A stretch of 64,000 bases of DNA. Origin: Photobacterium sp. CCB-ST2H9. Lineage in GTDB: Bacteria; Pseudomonadota; Gammaproteobacteria; Enterobacterales; Vibrionaceae. The notes under the pieces are model-generated. The model saw only the letters and a program-made list of their open reading frames with translations, searched no databases and had not been told where the DNA came from. Position 1 is the stretch's first letter. The number at the start of each line of letters is the position of its first letter. Position numbers and translations under genes: made by a program. Positions 38,910 to 49,300 of this stretch are shown in pieces. The stretch is taken from contig NZ_CP100425.1 in assembly GCF_023151555.2 (NCBI RefSeq), positions 3,100,001-3,164,000 on the forward strand, written 5' to 3'.

Positions 38910-41504
38910 ATGACAAAAACCGACTCGAACGATGTCCAGGACATGGTGGCACAGGCGGATACCGGCGCACGCAGTCCCGAAGGACTGCAGGGACGAATTT
39001 TGTGGGTGGTGGCCCTTTGCTGGTCATTGTTCCAGCTTTGGTATGCATCCCCGCTCCCTTTTATCACCGATATCGGTAAATTTAACAGCACCGAAGCGCG
39101 TGCTATCCATCTGGCCTTTGCGATTTTTCTCGCCTTTACTGCTTTTCCGGCCCTCAAAAGCTCGCCCAGAGACAGAATTCCGCTGCAGGACTGGATATTA
39201 GCCCTGCTGGCCAGCTTTGCAGCCGGTTATATCCTTCTGTTCTACGAAGCTCTGTCCGGCCGTGCCGGAGCACCGACCACCTTTGATGTGGCCACAGCCG
39301 TCATGGGGATGGTGCTGTTGCTGGAAGCGACACGCCGGGCCCTGGGGCCGCCGTTGATGATCGTGGCCTCCGTATTCCTGCTGTACACCTTTGCCGGTCC
39401 GTACATGCCGGATGTCATTGCCCACAAAGGTGCCAGTCTCAACAAAGCCATGTCACATCTGTGGCTAACGACAGAAGGGGTCTTCGGGGTCGCGCTGGGT
39501 GTATCCACGGCTTTTGTTTTCTTATTCGTGCTGTTTGGCGCCATGCTGGAACGTGCCGGTGCCGGCGCCTACTTCATCAAAGTCGCTTTTTCATTGCTGG
39601 GCCACATGCGCGGCGGTCCGGCCAAAGCGGCCGTCGTTGCATCCGGTTTGTCCGGACTGGTTTCCGGTTCGTCAATTGCGAACGTAGTGACCACAGGCAC
39701 ATTCACCATTCCCCTGATGAAACGCGTCGGCTTTCCCGGCTACAAAGCCGGTGCTGTTGAAGTTGCCGCATCAACAAACGGCCAGCTGACACCACCAATT
39801 ATGGGGGCCGCCGCTTTCCTGATGGTGGAATATGTCGGTGTGTCTTATGTGGAAGTCATTAAAGCCGCCATTCTGCCTGCGCTGATCTCCTACATCGCGC
39901 TGCTTTACATCGTCCATCTGGAAGCCTGTAAAGCCGGAATGACCGGACTGCCGCGCCGTTACCGTCCCACACTGGCACAAAAGCTCCTCTCATTTACCGG
40001 GATCATCGTCGGTCTGATTGTGATCAGTGCCCTCGTTTATTACGGGATTGGCTGGACCAAAGATGTCTTCGGTGCAGCAGCCACGCCTATCATTGCCGTT
40101 GCGATCCTGATCGCCTATGTGGCTCTGATCCGGGTTGCCGCCGACTACAAGGATCATTTACTGGAAGATCCCGATCAAGAGCTGACCGAAGTCCCGGATC
40201 CGGGTCCGACCGTAAAATCCGGCCTGTACTTCCTGCTTCCGATTGTCGTGCTGGTCTGGTGTCTGACCGTGGAACGCTTCTCTCCGGGCCTGTCTGCTTT
40301 CTGGGCAACCGTCTTCATGATTTTCATTCTGCTGACTCAGCGTCCGTTGATGGCGTTGTTCACCAAAGAGCAGTCGTTGGCAAATGCTGCCCGAGAGGGC
40401 TGGCATGACCTGCTGGAAAGCCTGGTTTCCGGCGGCCGGAATATGATTGGGATCGGTGTTGCGACAGCAGCAGCCGGGATCATCGTTGGGGTGGTCACCC
40501 TGACCGGTATCGGGCTGGTCATGACGGACTTCGTCGAGTTCATTTCCGGCGGCAACATTATGCTGATGCTGCTGTTTACGGCGGTGATCAGCCTGGTCCT
40601 CGGCATGGGACTGCCCACTACAGCAAACTACATCGTGGTCTCGACCCTGATGGCGCCGGTCATCGTCACCCTGGGTGCGGAAAACGGCCTGATCATCCCG
40701 TTACTGGCCGTGCATTTATTTGTGTTCTATTTCGGGATCCTGGCAGATGACACGCCGCCAGTCGGTCTGGCCGCCTTTGCCGCCGCTGCGATTGCCAAAA
40801 GCGATCCCATCCGGACTGGTATTCAGGGCTTCACCTATGACATCCGCACCGCGATCCTGCCATTCATGTTTATCTTTAATACCCAGCTGTTACTGATGGA
40901 CATTGATACCTGGTGGCACCTGATGCTGACTGTGATATCGGCCATTCTCGCCATGCTGACGTTCTCGGCTGCCACACAGGGATGGTGGTTTACCAAAGTC
41001 AAATGGTGGGAAACCGTTGCCCTGTTAGTAATCACTTTCTCTCTGTTCCGTCCGGGTTTCTGGTGGGACATGGTCTATCCGCCCAAACATGAAATGCCGG
41101 GCACCCTGATTGTGGATGCGGCCGATAAACTGGCTGCCAGTGAACCACTTGAAGTACAGGTGACCGGGATGGATCTGCTGGGCGATCAAGTCACTAAGCA
41201 TGTTCTGCTGCCATTTGATAAAGACGCCACAGATCCGAACCAGAAAATTGCCTCTACAGGTCTGATGCTCAAACAGGAAGGCGAGAAGATGATCGTCGAA
41301 CTGGTTGAATTTGGCAGCCCTGCTGAGCAGGCAGGCATTGATTTTGGCTGGGAAATCGTGACCGTCAGTCTGCCGGCAGCACGGCCAATGAAAGAGTGGG
41401 TGTTTGTACCGACAATCGTACTGCTGGTGTTACTGGGCTGGAATCAGCGACGCAAAGCAAAGCTTGAAACAACTCACAAAGGTGAGCCAACCAAAAGTGC
41501 CTGA
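38910..41504 (+). CDS. TRAP transporter fused 4TM/12TM permease with PDZ-like tail
   Basis: 864-residue inner-membrane protein combining the small (DctQ-like) and large (DctM-like) TRAP subunits, as usual for TAXI systems. Large-subunit hallmarks include SGLVSGSSIANVVTTGTFTI, ASTNGQLTPPIMGAAAFLM and LGMGLPTTANYIVVSTLMAP. After the last transport helices, a soluble segment at about residues 782-830 (EFGSPAEQAGIDFGWEIVTV) resembles a PDZ domain, then a final hydrophobic helix and a short basic tail. I recall a domain of this kind (DUF3394) at the end of some TRAP permeases. The driving ion is presumably Na+. Confidence 0.92.
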   Translation: MTKTDSNDVQDMVAQADTGARSPEGLQGRILWVVALCWSLFQLWYASPLPFITDIGKFNSTEARAIHLAFAIFLAFTAFPALKSSPRDRIPLQDWILALLASFAAGYILLFYEALSGRAGAPTTFDVATAVMGMVLLLEATRRALGPPLMIVASVFLLYTFAGPYMPDVIAHKGASLNKAMSHLWLTTEGVFGVALGVSTAFVFLFVLFGAMLERAGAGAYFIKVAFSLLGHMRGGPAKAAVVASGLSGLVSGSSIANVVTTGTFTIPLMKRVGFPGYKAGAVEVAASTNGQLTPPIMGAAAFLMVEYVGVSYVEVIKAAILPALISYIALLYIVHLEACKAGMTGLPRRYRPTLAQKLLSFTGIIVGLIVISALVYYGIGWTKDVFGAAATPIIAVAILIAYVALIRVAADYKDHLLEDPDQELTEVPDPGPTVKSGLYFLLPIVVLVWCLTVERFSPGLSAFWATVFMIFILLTQRPLMALFTKEQSLANAAREGWHDLLESLVSGGRNMIGIGVATAAAGIIVGVVTLTGIGLVMTDFVEFISGGNIMLMLLFTAVISLVLGMGLPTTANYIVVSTLMAPVIVTLGAENGLIIPLLAVHLFVFYFGILADDTPPVGLAAFAAAAIAKSDPIRTGIQGFTYDIRTAILPFMFIFNTQLLLMDIDTWWHLMLTVISAILAMLTFSAATQGWWFTKVKWWETVALLVITFSLFRPGFWWDMVYPPKHEMPGTLIVDAADKLAASEPLEVQVTGMDLLGDQVTKHVLLPFDKDATDPNQKIASTGLMLKQEGEKMIVELVEFGSPAEQAGIDFGWEIVTVSLPAARPMKEWVFVPTIVLLVLLGWNQRRKAKLETTHKGEPTKSA

Positions 41505-41519
41505 CCGGGCTACACTCTA

Positions 41520-41570
41520 GTCAGACGAAACACCTTTACCCACAGGCAACCCTGCCTGTGGGTGTCTGAC
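41520..41570 (+). other. Long intercistronic hairpin between TRAP permease and usp gene
   Basis: A perfect 10-bp stem ACCCACAGGC / GCCTGTGGGT (41538-41547, 41554-41563) is extended outward by GTCAGAC / GTCTGAC (41520-41526, 41564-41570) with an asymmetric 11-nt bulge. There is no U-tract. It could stabilise or process the mRNA. Confidence 0.6.
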
Positions 41571-41584
41571 ACAAAGAGGATGCC

Positions 41585-42019
41585 ATGTATAAACACATTC
41601 TGGTGCCAGTCGATCTCAATGAAGAAGGGTTCTGCCACAAAGCCGTCGAACTGGCTGTCTGGCACGCCCGTCAATCCGGCGCAGTCGTCCACTTACTCAA
41701 CGTCCTGCCCGGCATCCATATGGCGATCGTGTCCAGTTATTTTCCCAAAGATGCAGCCCGTAAAATCATGCAAGAGACCCAGCAGTCCCTGAAACAGTTC
41801 GCCGCTGAACATATTCCGGACGATGTTCAGCACACTGAAACCGTCTCAGAAGGCAAACCCTGGACAACCATTGTTGACCATGCGCATCAGCTCAAAACGG
41901 ATCTGATTATTATGCCCAGCCATCAGCGTTCGGGGGTCGATAAGCTGATGCTGGGTTCTGTCGCCGCCAAGGTTGTGGAAAATGCCCCGGGGCATATTCT
42001 GGTGCTGAAACCGGACTGA
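41585..42019 (+). CDS. Universal stress protein (UspA family) linked to TRAP transporter
   Basis: 144 residues. Opens YKHILVPVDLNEEGFCHKAVELA and ends LIIMPSHQRSGVDKLMLGSVAAKVVENAPGHILVL (in adjoining pieces). The final G-x-x-x-x-x-LGSVA-type glycine-rich element fits the ATP-binding Usp subgroup. Usp genes next to TRAP operons are known from the Halomonas ectoine transporter (TeaD), where the protein modulates uptake. The same role here is inference. AAGAGGATGCC precedes the ATG. Its stop abuts the convergent ubiX stop. Confidence 0.9.
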   Translation: MYKHILVPVDLNEEGFCHKAVELAVWHARQSGAVVHLLNVLPGIHMAIVSSYFPKDAARKIMQETQQSLKQFAAEHIPDDVQHTETVSEGKPWTTIVDHAHQLKTDLIIMPSHQRSGVDKLMLGSVAAKVVENAPGHILVLKPD

Positions 42020-42637
42020 TCAGGCGCGGTGATCATACCCCCAGCGCGGCACCAGTCCCTGCTCAACGCCAAGATGATCCAGAATCCGCGCCACCATAAA
42101 GTCGATCAGATCGTCAATTGTCTTCGGCTGATGATAAAAGCCCGGCGCGGCTGGCATAATGGTTGCGCCGAGATTAGAAAGCTTGAGCATGTTTTCCAGA
42201 TGCAGGGATGAAAACGGGGTTTCCCTGACCACCATCAACAGCTGACCCCGCTCTTTCAGCACCACATCCGCGGCACGCTCCAGCAGATTGTCCGACATGC
42301 CATGAGCCACAGAAGCCAGCGTACCGGCTGAACAGGGACAGATCACCATTTTCTTCGGTGCCGCCGAACCTGAAGCGACCGGAGAAAACCAGTCCTCTTT
42401 ACCGCACACCACCAGCTTATCGCCCTGATAATTCAGGTGCTCTGCCAGAGCCGTTTGCGCCGCTTCCGGCCCCGATGGTAACTTCAGTCCATGCTCGGTT
42501 GCCAGAACCACCCGGGCTGCCGAAGAAATCAGCAGATAAACCTGATAGTCCGCCGCCAGCAGACATTCCAGCAAACGCAGGCCATAGGGGGCACCGGATG
42601 CCCCGGTCCATGCAAGCGTGACCCGCTTATCCTGCAT
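42020..42637 (-). CDS. ubiX: Flavin prenyltransferase
   Basis: Makes prenylated FMN, the cofactor of UbiD-type decarboxylases in ubiquinone synthesis. The 205 residues contain [20 protein letters not shown] (FMN-binding start), [27 protein letters not shown] and [18 protein letters not shown], all UbiX hallmarks. ATG 42637 has GGGAGGTTT upstream. Seventeen further in-frame residues lack family support. The start overlaps the end of mpl by 11 nt, so it is co-translated with mpl. Confidence 0.95.
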   Translation of the reverse strand: MQDKRVTLAWTGASGAPYGLRLLECLLAADYQVYLLISSAARVVLATEHGLKLPSGPEAAQTALAEHLNYQGDKLVVCGKEDWFSPVASGSAAPKKMVICPCSAGTLASVAHGMSDNLLERAADVVLKERGQLLMVVRETPFSSLHLENMLKLSNLGATIMPAAPGFYHQPKTIDDLIDFMVARILDHLGVEQGLVPRWGYDHRA

Positions 42638-43991
42638 TGAAACCTCCCAGGGCGCGCAGCAGCTTGTCATGAATTCCGCCAAAACCACCGTTACTCATCA
42701 CCAGAATGTTATCGCCCGGGCGAGCCGACGCGACAATCTGTTGCACCAGGGCATCAATATCGCCTTCACAGACAGCCGGTTGCGAGCACAGATCCGCAAT
42801 CTCCTGCACTGACCACGGGATCGTGTCGGGCTGGAAGAGGAAAACTTCATCTGCTGCTGCCAGCGCAGGCGCCAGATCCGCTTTATGGACCCCCAGCTTC
42901 ATGGTGTTCGAACGCGGCTCCAGCACCGCCAGAATGCGCGACTCGCCAACTTTGGCACGGAGCCCGCCAAGCGTCAGTTCGACTGCGGTTGGATGATGGG
43001 CAAAATCGTCATAGACCTTCACCCCGTGCTGTTCGCCTTTCAGCTCCAGTCGGCGCTTGGTATTAACGAAACGCGCCAGTGCATCGCAGGCCAGCTCCGG
43101 TGTCACGCCGACATGACGGGCCGCCGCGATCGCCATCAGGGCATTGCTGACATTATGATCGCCGACCAGATCCCAGCGGACTGTACCTGCGTGCTCGCCC
43201 TGGAACAGGACCTCAAACTCACTGCCGTCTGCACTCGATTTACGCGCCTGCCAATCGCCGTCTTCACCGCTGTATTCCAGCTCGCTCCAGCACCCCATGG
43301 CCAGGGTTTCATCAATCGCAGCTACGCCTTTCGGCGCCAGAATTTTTCCTTCACCCGGCACGGTCCGGACTAAATGATGGAACTGGCGCTGAATGGCGGC
43401 CAGATCCGAAAATATATCTGCGTGATCGAACTCCAGATTGTTCATAATCAGCGTTCGTGGTCGATAATGAACAAACTTAGAACGCTTATCGAAAAAAGCA
43501 CTATCGTATTCGTCCGCTTCGACGACGAAAAAACAACTTTCGCCTAAGCGCGCGGAAACACCGAAGTTTCCGAGCACACCGCCCACCAGAAAACCGGGTT
43601 GATAACCACAATCCTCAAGGATCCAGGCCAGCATACTGGCGGTCGTCGTCTTCCCGTGAGTCCCGGAAACTGCCAGCACCCAGCGGTCATGTAACAAAAA
43701 TTCCTGCAGCCACTGCGGGCCCGAGGTATAACGCAGGTTTTTATTCAGAACAGACTCCACACAAGGATTTCCGCGGCTCATGGCATTGCCAATCACCACC
43801 AAATCTGGTGCAGGTTCTAATTGGGCAGGATCATAACCCTGAATAATTTCAATACCTTGAGACTCAAGCATCGTGCTCATCGGCGGATAAACATTGGCAT
43901 CGCTACCGGTCACTTTATGGCCAAGCTGCTTCGCCAGCATGGCGGCACCGCCCATAAAAGTACCGCAGATTCCGAGAATATGGATATGCAT
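42627..43991 (-). CDS. mpl: UDP-N-acetylmuramate:L-alanyl-gamma-D-glutamyl-meso-diaminopimelate ligase
   Basis: Recycles murein tripeptide by ligating it to UDP-MurNAc. 454 residues (E. coli 457). Mur-ligase features: [21 protein letters not shown] at the N-terminus, ATP-binding [17 protein letters not shown], the central [16 protein letters not shown] and the C-terminal [16 protein letters not shown] start at ATG 43991 because the preceding 32 in-frame residues do not look like Mpl. Divergent from fbp, as in E. coli. Confidence 0.96.
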   Translation of the reverse strand: MHIHILGICGTFMGGAAMLAKQLGHKVTGSDANVYPPMSTMLESQGIEIIQGYDPAQLEPAPDLVVIGNAMSRGNPCVESVLNKNLRYTSGPQWLQEFLLHDRWVLAVSGTHGKTTTASMLAWILEDCGYQPGFLVGGVLGNFGVSARLGESCFFVVEADEYDSAFFDKRSKFVHYRPRTLIMNNLEFDHADIFSDLAAIQRQFHHLVRTVPGEGKILAPKGVAAIDETLAMGCWSELEYSGEDGDWQARKSSADGSEFEVLFQGEHAGTVRWDLVGDHNVSNALMAIAAARHVGVTPELACDALARFVNTKRRLELKGEQHGVKVYDDFAHHPTAVELTLGGLRAKVGESRILAVLEPRSNTMKLGVHKADLAPALAAADEVFLFQPDTIPWSVQEIADLCSQPAVCEGDIDALVQQIVASARPGDNILVMSNGGFGGIHDKLLRALGGFNAG

Positions 43992-44185
43992 AACTGTCGG
44001 CTCACAAACAAAAAATTGGTCACGACCACGCTTCAGTGTTACTTCGTTACCATAAAAAAGATCTTTATATACAATTGCATCAAACAATAACTGGCCAGTG
44101 GCCTGGGGTACAGTTCAATTGTCCGAAAAGAGGCATTGTACCCGACATTTCTTACCCCCATGACAACACGATGCAAGGATTGTAT

Positions 44186-45202
44186 ATGTCCGATATTAGA
44201 ACCCTTGGCGAGTTCATTGTCGAGAATCAGCACGACTTCCCCCATGCCAGCGGTGAACTCTCTTCTCTGTTGGGTTCCATTAAACTGGCGGCCAAAATCG
44301 TCAACCGTGAAATCAATAAAGCAGGTCTGGTTGATATTACCGGCGATGTCGGCAGCGAAAACGTTCAGGGTGAAGCCCAGAAAAAACTGGATGTGTATGC
44401 CAACGAGAAATTCAAGGCTGCACTGGAAGCCCGCGGCCAGGTGTGCGGCGTGGCGAGTGAAGAAGAAGACGAACTGGTTGTCTTCAATAAAGAACTGAAC
44501 CGCGAAGCGAAGTACGTGGTGTTAATGGACCCACTGGATGGTTCTTCGAACATTGACGTAAACGTTTCCGTCGGCACAATCTTCTCTATTTACCGTCGGG
44601 TTTCCTCCGTTGGCGGCCCTGCAGAAATTGAAGATTTCCTTCAGCCTGGCCACAAGCAGGTCGCTGCAGGTTACATTATTTACGGTTCATCCACCATGCT
44701 GGTGTACACCACCGGCAACGGCGTGCACGGTTTCACCTACGACCCGTCTCTGGGCGTGTTCTGCCTGTCACACGAGAACATGACCATTCCGGAAGATGGC
44801 CGGATTTACTCAATCAACGAAGGAAACTACATCCGTTTCCCGCAGGGCGTGAAAAAGTACATCAAGTACTGCCAGGAGAATGTGCCGGAAGATGATCGTC
44901 CGTACACCTCCCGCTATATCGGTTCTCTGGTCGCGGATTTCCACCGCAACCTGCTCAAAGGGGGGATTTATCTCTACCCGAGCACGGCCACGCACCCGAA
45001 CGGCAAGCTCCGCCTGCTGTACGAGTGCAACCCGATGGCCTTCCTGATTGAACAGGCCGGCGGTGTCGCCTCGGATGGTCAAAACCGGATTATGGAGATC
45101 AAACCGACTGAACTGCACCAACGCGTGCCTTTCTTTGTCGGTTCAACCAAGATGGTCCAGAAAGTGGAAAGCTTCCTGAAAGAATTCCCTGACGCCGAAT
45201 AA
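44186..45202 (+). CDS. fbp: Fructose-1,6-bisphosphatase class I
   Basis: Gluconeogenic phosphatase. The 338 residues include [20 protein letters not shown], the metal site [20 protein letters not shown] and the substrate region [28 protein letters not shown] is 5 nt before ATG 44186. Another in-frame ATG at 44171 (adding five residues) is possible, and longer versions are not supported. A terminator follows. Confidence 0.96.
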   Translation: MSDIRTLGEFIVENQHDFPHASGELSSLLGSIKLAAKIVNREINKAGLVDITGDVGSENVQGEAQKKLDVYANEKFKAALEARGQVCGVASEEEDELVVFNKELNREAKYVVLMDPLDGSSNIDVNVSVGTIFSIYRRVSSVGGPAEIEDFLQPGHKQVAAGYIIYGSSTMLVYTTGNGVHGFTYDPSLGVFCLSHENMTIPEDGRIYSINEGNYIRFPQGVKKYIKYCQENVPEDDRPYTSRYIGSLVADFHRNLLKGGIYLYPSTATHPNGKLRLLYECNPMAFLIEQAGGVASDGQNRIMEIKPTELHQRVPFFVGSTKMVQKVESFLKEFPDAE

Positions 45203-45211
45203 TTCAGCCCG

Positions 45212-45240
45212 TGCCCGGCTCCCTCAGCCGGGCATTCTTC
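45212..45240 (+). terminator. Intrinsic terminator of fbp
   Basis: TGCCCGGCT-CCCTC-AGCCGGGCA, a 9-bp perfect stem followed by TTCTTC, 9 nt after the stop. Confidence 0.8.
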
Positions 45241-45351
45241 CCTGCTGACCGCCCCGCAAGTTCCCGAAACGTCTTAGAAGCTGTTTTTTTCACAGCGAGT
45301 CGTTATAATTCCCGGCGATAAAATCATCTGAAAACTATCAAGGAATTCATC

Positions 45352-45882
45352 ATGAGCCTGAACAACGTCCCTGCAGGTAAAGAACTGCCAGAAGACATCT
45401 ACGTTGTCATCGAAATCCCGGCAAACGCTGATCCAATCAAATACGAAGTCGACAAAGACTCTGGCGCGGTATTCGTAGACCGTTTCATGTCTGCACCAAT
45501 GTTCTACCCATGTAACTACGGTTACGTGAACAACACACTGTCTCTGGACGGTGACCCGGTTGACGTACTGGTTCCGACCCCATACCCGCTGCTGCCAGGC
45601 TCTGTGATCCGCTGCCGTCCGGTTGGTGTTCTGAAGATGACTGACGAGTCTGGTGAAGATGCGAAAGTTGTTGCCGTTCCTCACAGCAAGCTGACCAAAG
45701 AATACGATCACATCAAAGATGTGAACGATCTTCCAGAACTGCTGAAAGCACAAATCACACACTTCTTCGAGCGTTACAAAGAGCTGGAATCTGGTAAGTG
45801 GGTGAAAGTTGAAGGCTGGGCTGACGTTGAAGCAGCAAAAGCTGAAATCATGGCATCTTACGAGCGCGCTCAGGAAAAATAA
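45352..45882 (+). CDS. ppa: Inorganic pyrophosphatase
   Basis: Hydrolyses pyrophosphate and so pulls biosynthetic reactions forward. The 176 residues equal E. coli Ppa. Contains [20 protein letters not shown], the signature [10 protein letters not shown] with its metal-binding aspartates, and [16 protein letters not shown]. Codon use looks highly biased, as in strongly expressed genes. AAGGAA precedes the ATG, and a strong terminator follows. Confidence 0.98.
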   Translation: MSLNNVPAGKELPEDIYVVIEIPANADPIKYEVDKDSGAVFVDRFMSAPMFYPCNYGYVNNTLSLDGDPVDVLVPTPYPLLPGSVIRCRPVGVLKMTDESGEDAKVVAVPHSKLTKEYDHIKDVNDLPELLKAQITHFFERYKELESGKWVKVEGWADVEAAKAEIMASYERAQEK

Positions 45883-45903
45883 TTCCCGCGGTCGAAAGTC
45901 CAT

Positions 45904-45932
45904 AAAAAAACGCTCCTCAGGGAGCGTTTTTT
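45904..45932. terminator. Bidirectional terminator between ppa and ytfP
   Basis: AAAAAACGCTCC-TCAG-GGAGCGTTTTTT, symmetric with A- and T-tracts, between convergent genes. It overlaps the last codons of the minus-strand ytfP-like gene. Confidence 0.9.
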
Positions 45933-46303
45933 GTTTCCGGAGTCTGTCGTTCAGCCCAGGCGACCCAGTCACCTTCCGGGATGAGTGGTGAACGGCCAAG
46001 CGGCTGCAAATACAGGTAAATCCAGGCCTCACCATAGGGCGTTAGGACACGTTCACGACAGTATTCTTCTCCCAGCCCTTCCAGAATATCCAGTTCACGA
46101 AAGGTTCCGGCATCCACGTCATAGACTTCACCGTGTACTGCAACATCAGCAGTGTCCTGCCTTAATGCCGCCGGATAAGGCCCAAGATCATACATCGCAA
46201 ATCCGGGCAGCTGACAGGCGCCGCGAAATACTGCCGTCGCCATCAGGCCGTGATTCGACTGATACCGACGAAGACTGCCATAGACAAACACCCGAGTGTA
46301 CAC
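45917..46303 (-). CDS. ytfP: Gamma-glutamylcyclotransferase-like protein, YtfP family
   Basis: 128-residue protein of the AIG2/GGCT-like fold. The signature VFVYGSLRRYQSNHGL lies at the N-terminus, and the catalytic-type acidic residue is in ELDILEGLGEEY. Whether it has cyclotransferase activity is not shown for this group. I start at GTG 46303 (YTRVFVYGSL follows, AAAGGA 9 nt upstream). It lies 19 nt after tamB, reproducing the E. coli order tamA-tamB-ytfP-ppa. Confidence 0.88.
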   Translation of the reverse strand: MYTRVFVYGSLRRYQSNHGLMATAVFRGACQLPGFAMYDLGPYPAALRQDTADVAVHGEVYDVDAGTFRELDILEGLGEEYCRERVLTPYGEAWIYLYLQPLGRSPLIPEGDWVAWAERQTPETKNAP

Positions 46304-46322
46304 GTCCAAACATCCTTTCTGG

Positions 46323-49300
46323 TTAATTAAACTCAAACTGATACAGCAAATCGACTGCACTCTCAAGCCCGGACACCGCTTCGACATACAAGTCCTGCAA
46401 CAGTTTATACCGGATTGTAAACTCACCGATCGGGTTAAATATCCCCACGCCGTATTTTACTTGCAGTCCCGGATAAATATAACCACTGATGGTGACCTGA
46501 GAATCATCTCCGGCACCGGCGGTATCCAGCGTTAAATCCTGTACACCGAAAGCCTCGCCGACATTGCCGACCAGCTGGCTGCTGCGCGACAGCCCCATAC
46601 TGATCAGGGCGGTGGTCATCGCACCGCCGCCTTCGGGTGATTCACTGTCGAGGTTCCGCCCGCGCAAGATGTAAGACAGCGCATTCTGCTGAGGCATCGC
46701 CGGATCAGAGAAAATATCGACCCGAGGCTCATCCGCCGGGCCGGTCACCCGGATCCCTGCTGTGACTTCATCTTCAATATTGTTCGGGTTACGGATTGCT
46801 TCAACCGACAGGTAAGGCTGATCCGCCGGGCCATTGAAAGTGATCAGGCCTTTGCGGATCACCAGCTCCTGCCCAAAGGCGCGGTAAGTCCCGTCATCCA
46901 CCTTAATTTCACCATAAACCAAAGGCGTTTTGTCCTGCTGGTTCACTTTGAGATTGCCCGACAGGCCCGCATCAAGACCGAAGGCTGACAGCCTGACATC
47001 CGGGCCAATCCGGACCATCACGTTGGTTTTGATCTCAAATGGCACCTTAGTGTCAGTTTCTATCGGCTTGAGATCATCCGTCAGCAAAATTTCATCATCC
47101 GAAACCTGCACTGCCGATTCCGGCAGACGATCAACCGTGATCCGCCCCCACGGAATGATCACGTTCCCGCTGATCTCTGCCATTTTCGGTGCAGCGCTGA
47201 TCTTGAGATCGGGCGAGACCTTCATGGAAATCATCGGAGGGACATTCACTTCCAGTTCGCGACCGTTCACTTTAAGATTCGTGCTCCAGCTCGCCATATC
47301 CGCCCAGTTTGCATCCCCCTGCAACAGCAACTGGCCATCCGGTGTATCCAGTTCACCGCGCAGCAACGCACTGTATCCGTTAAAGTTCGCGACAATCTCT
47401 CCGCGGTCGAGATCCAACGGGACTTTACGGCCAATCGCTTTCAGCTGGGAGATCTTAAAAATTCCCTGAACCTGCGGATGCAAAATCGGACCGCTCAGCG
47501 TCAGGTTTGTATCGACCTGGCCACCGAAGGTGTGATAATCAGCCACCAGTGGCTGCAGGAAGTCCAGCCGGAAAGCATCCAGCTTCACCGCAGCATCCAG
47601 TTGCTGCTCACCACTCAATTGAGTAATGCGTGCATTCCCGGACAGATCACCGTTATCTTTCACTGCCACCAGCCAGTCTGCGGTCAGCACATCATTGCGC
47701 ATGTCGGCGTTCAGAGTGATCTGATCCCACCCGATGGTCATCCCCGGTTCATCTGCCGCGGCCTGTTGCCGCACGCCGCCTGCTGGCAATCTGATCTGCG
47801 CCTGCAGCACTGGTGGCTGCTGAGGAGACCAGCTTGCGTTTGCCGTTGCATTCAGTTCTCCGTCCAGCTTCAGCTCCGGCGGCAGGAATGGTTTCAGGAT
47901 CGCAAAGCCAAACTGATTGATCGAAAGTGCAGCCTGTCCCCGGGCCCCGGCTTGCAGCGGCTGGCTCAGGCAGACGGATGCTTTATCCTGTCCCCAGCAA
48001 TGGGCAGCAACCGTCACATTTTGCTGACTCAAATTATAAGCCAGCGCCGTGGGTTGATTCAGGCGCCACGGCCCCACTGGTGTCTCCAGGCTGCCGCGCT
48101 GCAGTAATCCCTGCCAGCCCTGTTGCCGATCCAGACTGCCGCGTACAGCCAGTGACGTACTGACCGGCTCACCATCCAGCGTCAACGTCAGCGTGTGCTG
48201 CGCTTCGGTTCCCTGAAACAGAATATCCAGCTTTTTCAGCTTGGCCGCATCCTGATAGCTGCCTTCCTGTGCCGTCAGATGTATATCTGCGGCCAGTGTG
48301 GGTAAAGGCGTGACCCGTCCTTTCAATTTCAGGCTCTTCAGCTGTGCCAGATCCTGCCAACCCAGCGCCTGCCCCGTCAGATCTAGGTCAACCGCCGGTT
48401 CTGACATTTTACCGCTCAGTATCAGATTGCCGTTTACCCGTCCCCGCAGGCCGGGCACGGACTGCGCCAGATCCGGCGCCTTGACCGTCGCCGACAGATT
48501 CCAGTTTTCCTTCAGACTTCCCTGCGCGCTCAGACCGTTGGGACCGTGCTTTAACGTCAGCCCCTGTGTCACCAGTTCAAACGCTCCCTTCCCGCTTTCG
48601 TCACCGGCATCCAGCTGACCGGCAAGATTGAACGGCTGGCCAATCACTTCCCCGTCGATATTCAGCTCAGGCAATTTCACATACCATCCGCCCTGTGCCG
48701 TTAAACCACCCGATGTGCGCAGCCTGCCGCTCAGTTTTCCCTCTGCTTGCGGCCACTCCAGCCCCGGCTGGATATCGGTCAGGTTCAGTTGCCCCTGCCA
48801 GTTCACAAGCTTTGCCCAGCTCGCCTGTGCATTGCCTGAAACCTGCCCGCCCAGAGTCTTCACCGTCAGGTTTTCCAAATCGACATCGTCCAGGGTCCCT
48901 TTCCCTTGCAGATTCACATCGATTGCCGGCATCGGCTCGCCGTCTGCCTTGGTTTTCACCGTAAAGGCGTAACCATTCAGATCACCTTTGGCATTAATCG
49001 CCGTATCCTGAGCCACAAACTCCGGTTTATCATCGAGCGGCCACTGTAAGTTATTGCTCACTACATTGATGTCAAACGGCAGGTCTGCATCCAGCGGAGA
49101 AAGGGTTCCCTTTAGTTTGGCATCAAGCCGCCCCGTCAGCGCCAGGTCCAGTGCCAGCTTCGCCAGCGAACCGGAAGCTGCCAGCTTCACGTGATGTCCC
49201 TGCACCGGCTCCATGGCGATTTCTGACATTGCCTTCAGGGTAAGCGGGTACTCACCTTTAAGTTCAGCTTCCCCGTTCACATCCAGGGTCGCCTGAGGAA

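Noticed and set aside
44036..44185. N-terminal extension of fbp
   Set aside because: Upstream residues do not resemble Fbp, and AAGGAT fits the ATG at 44186.
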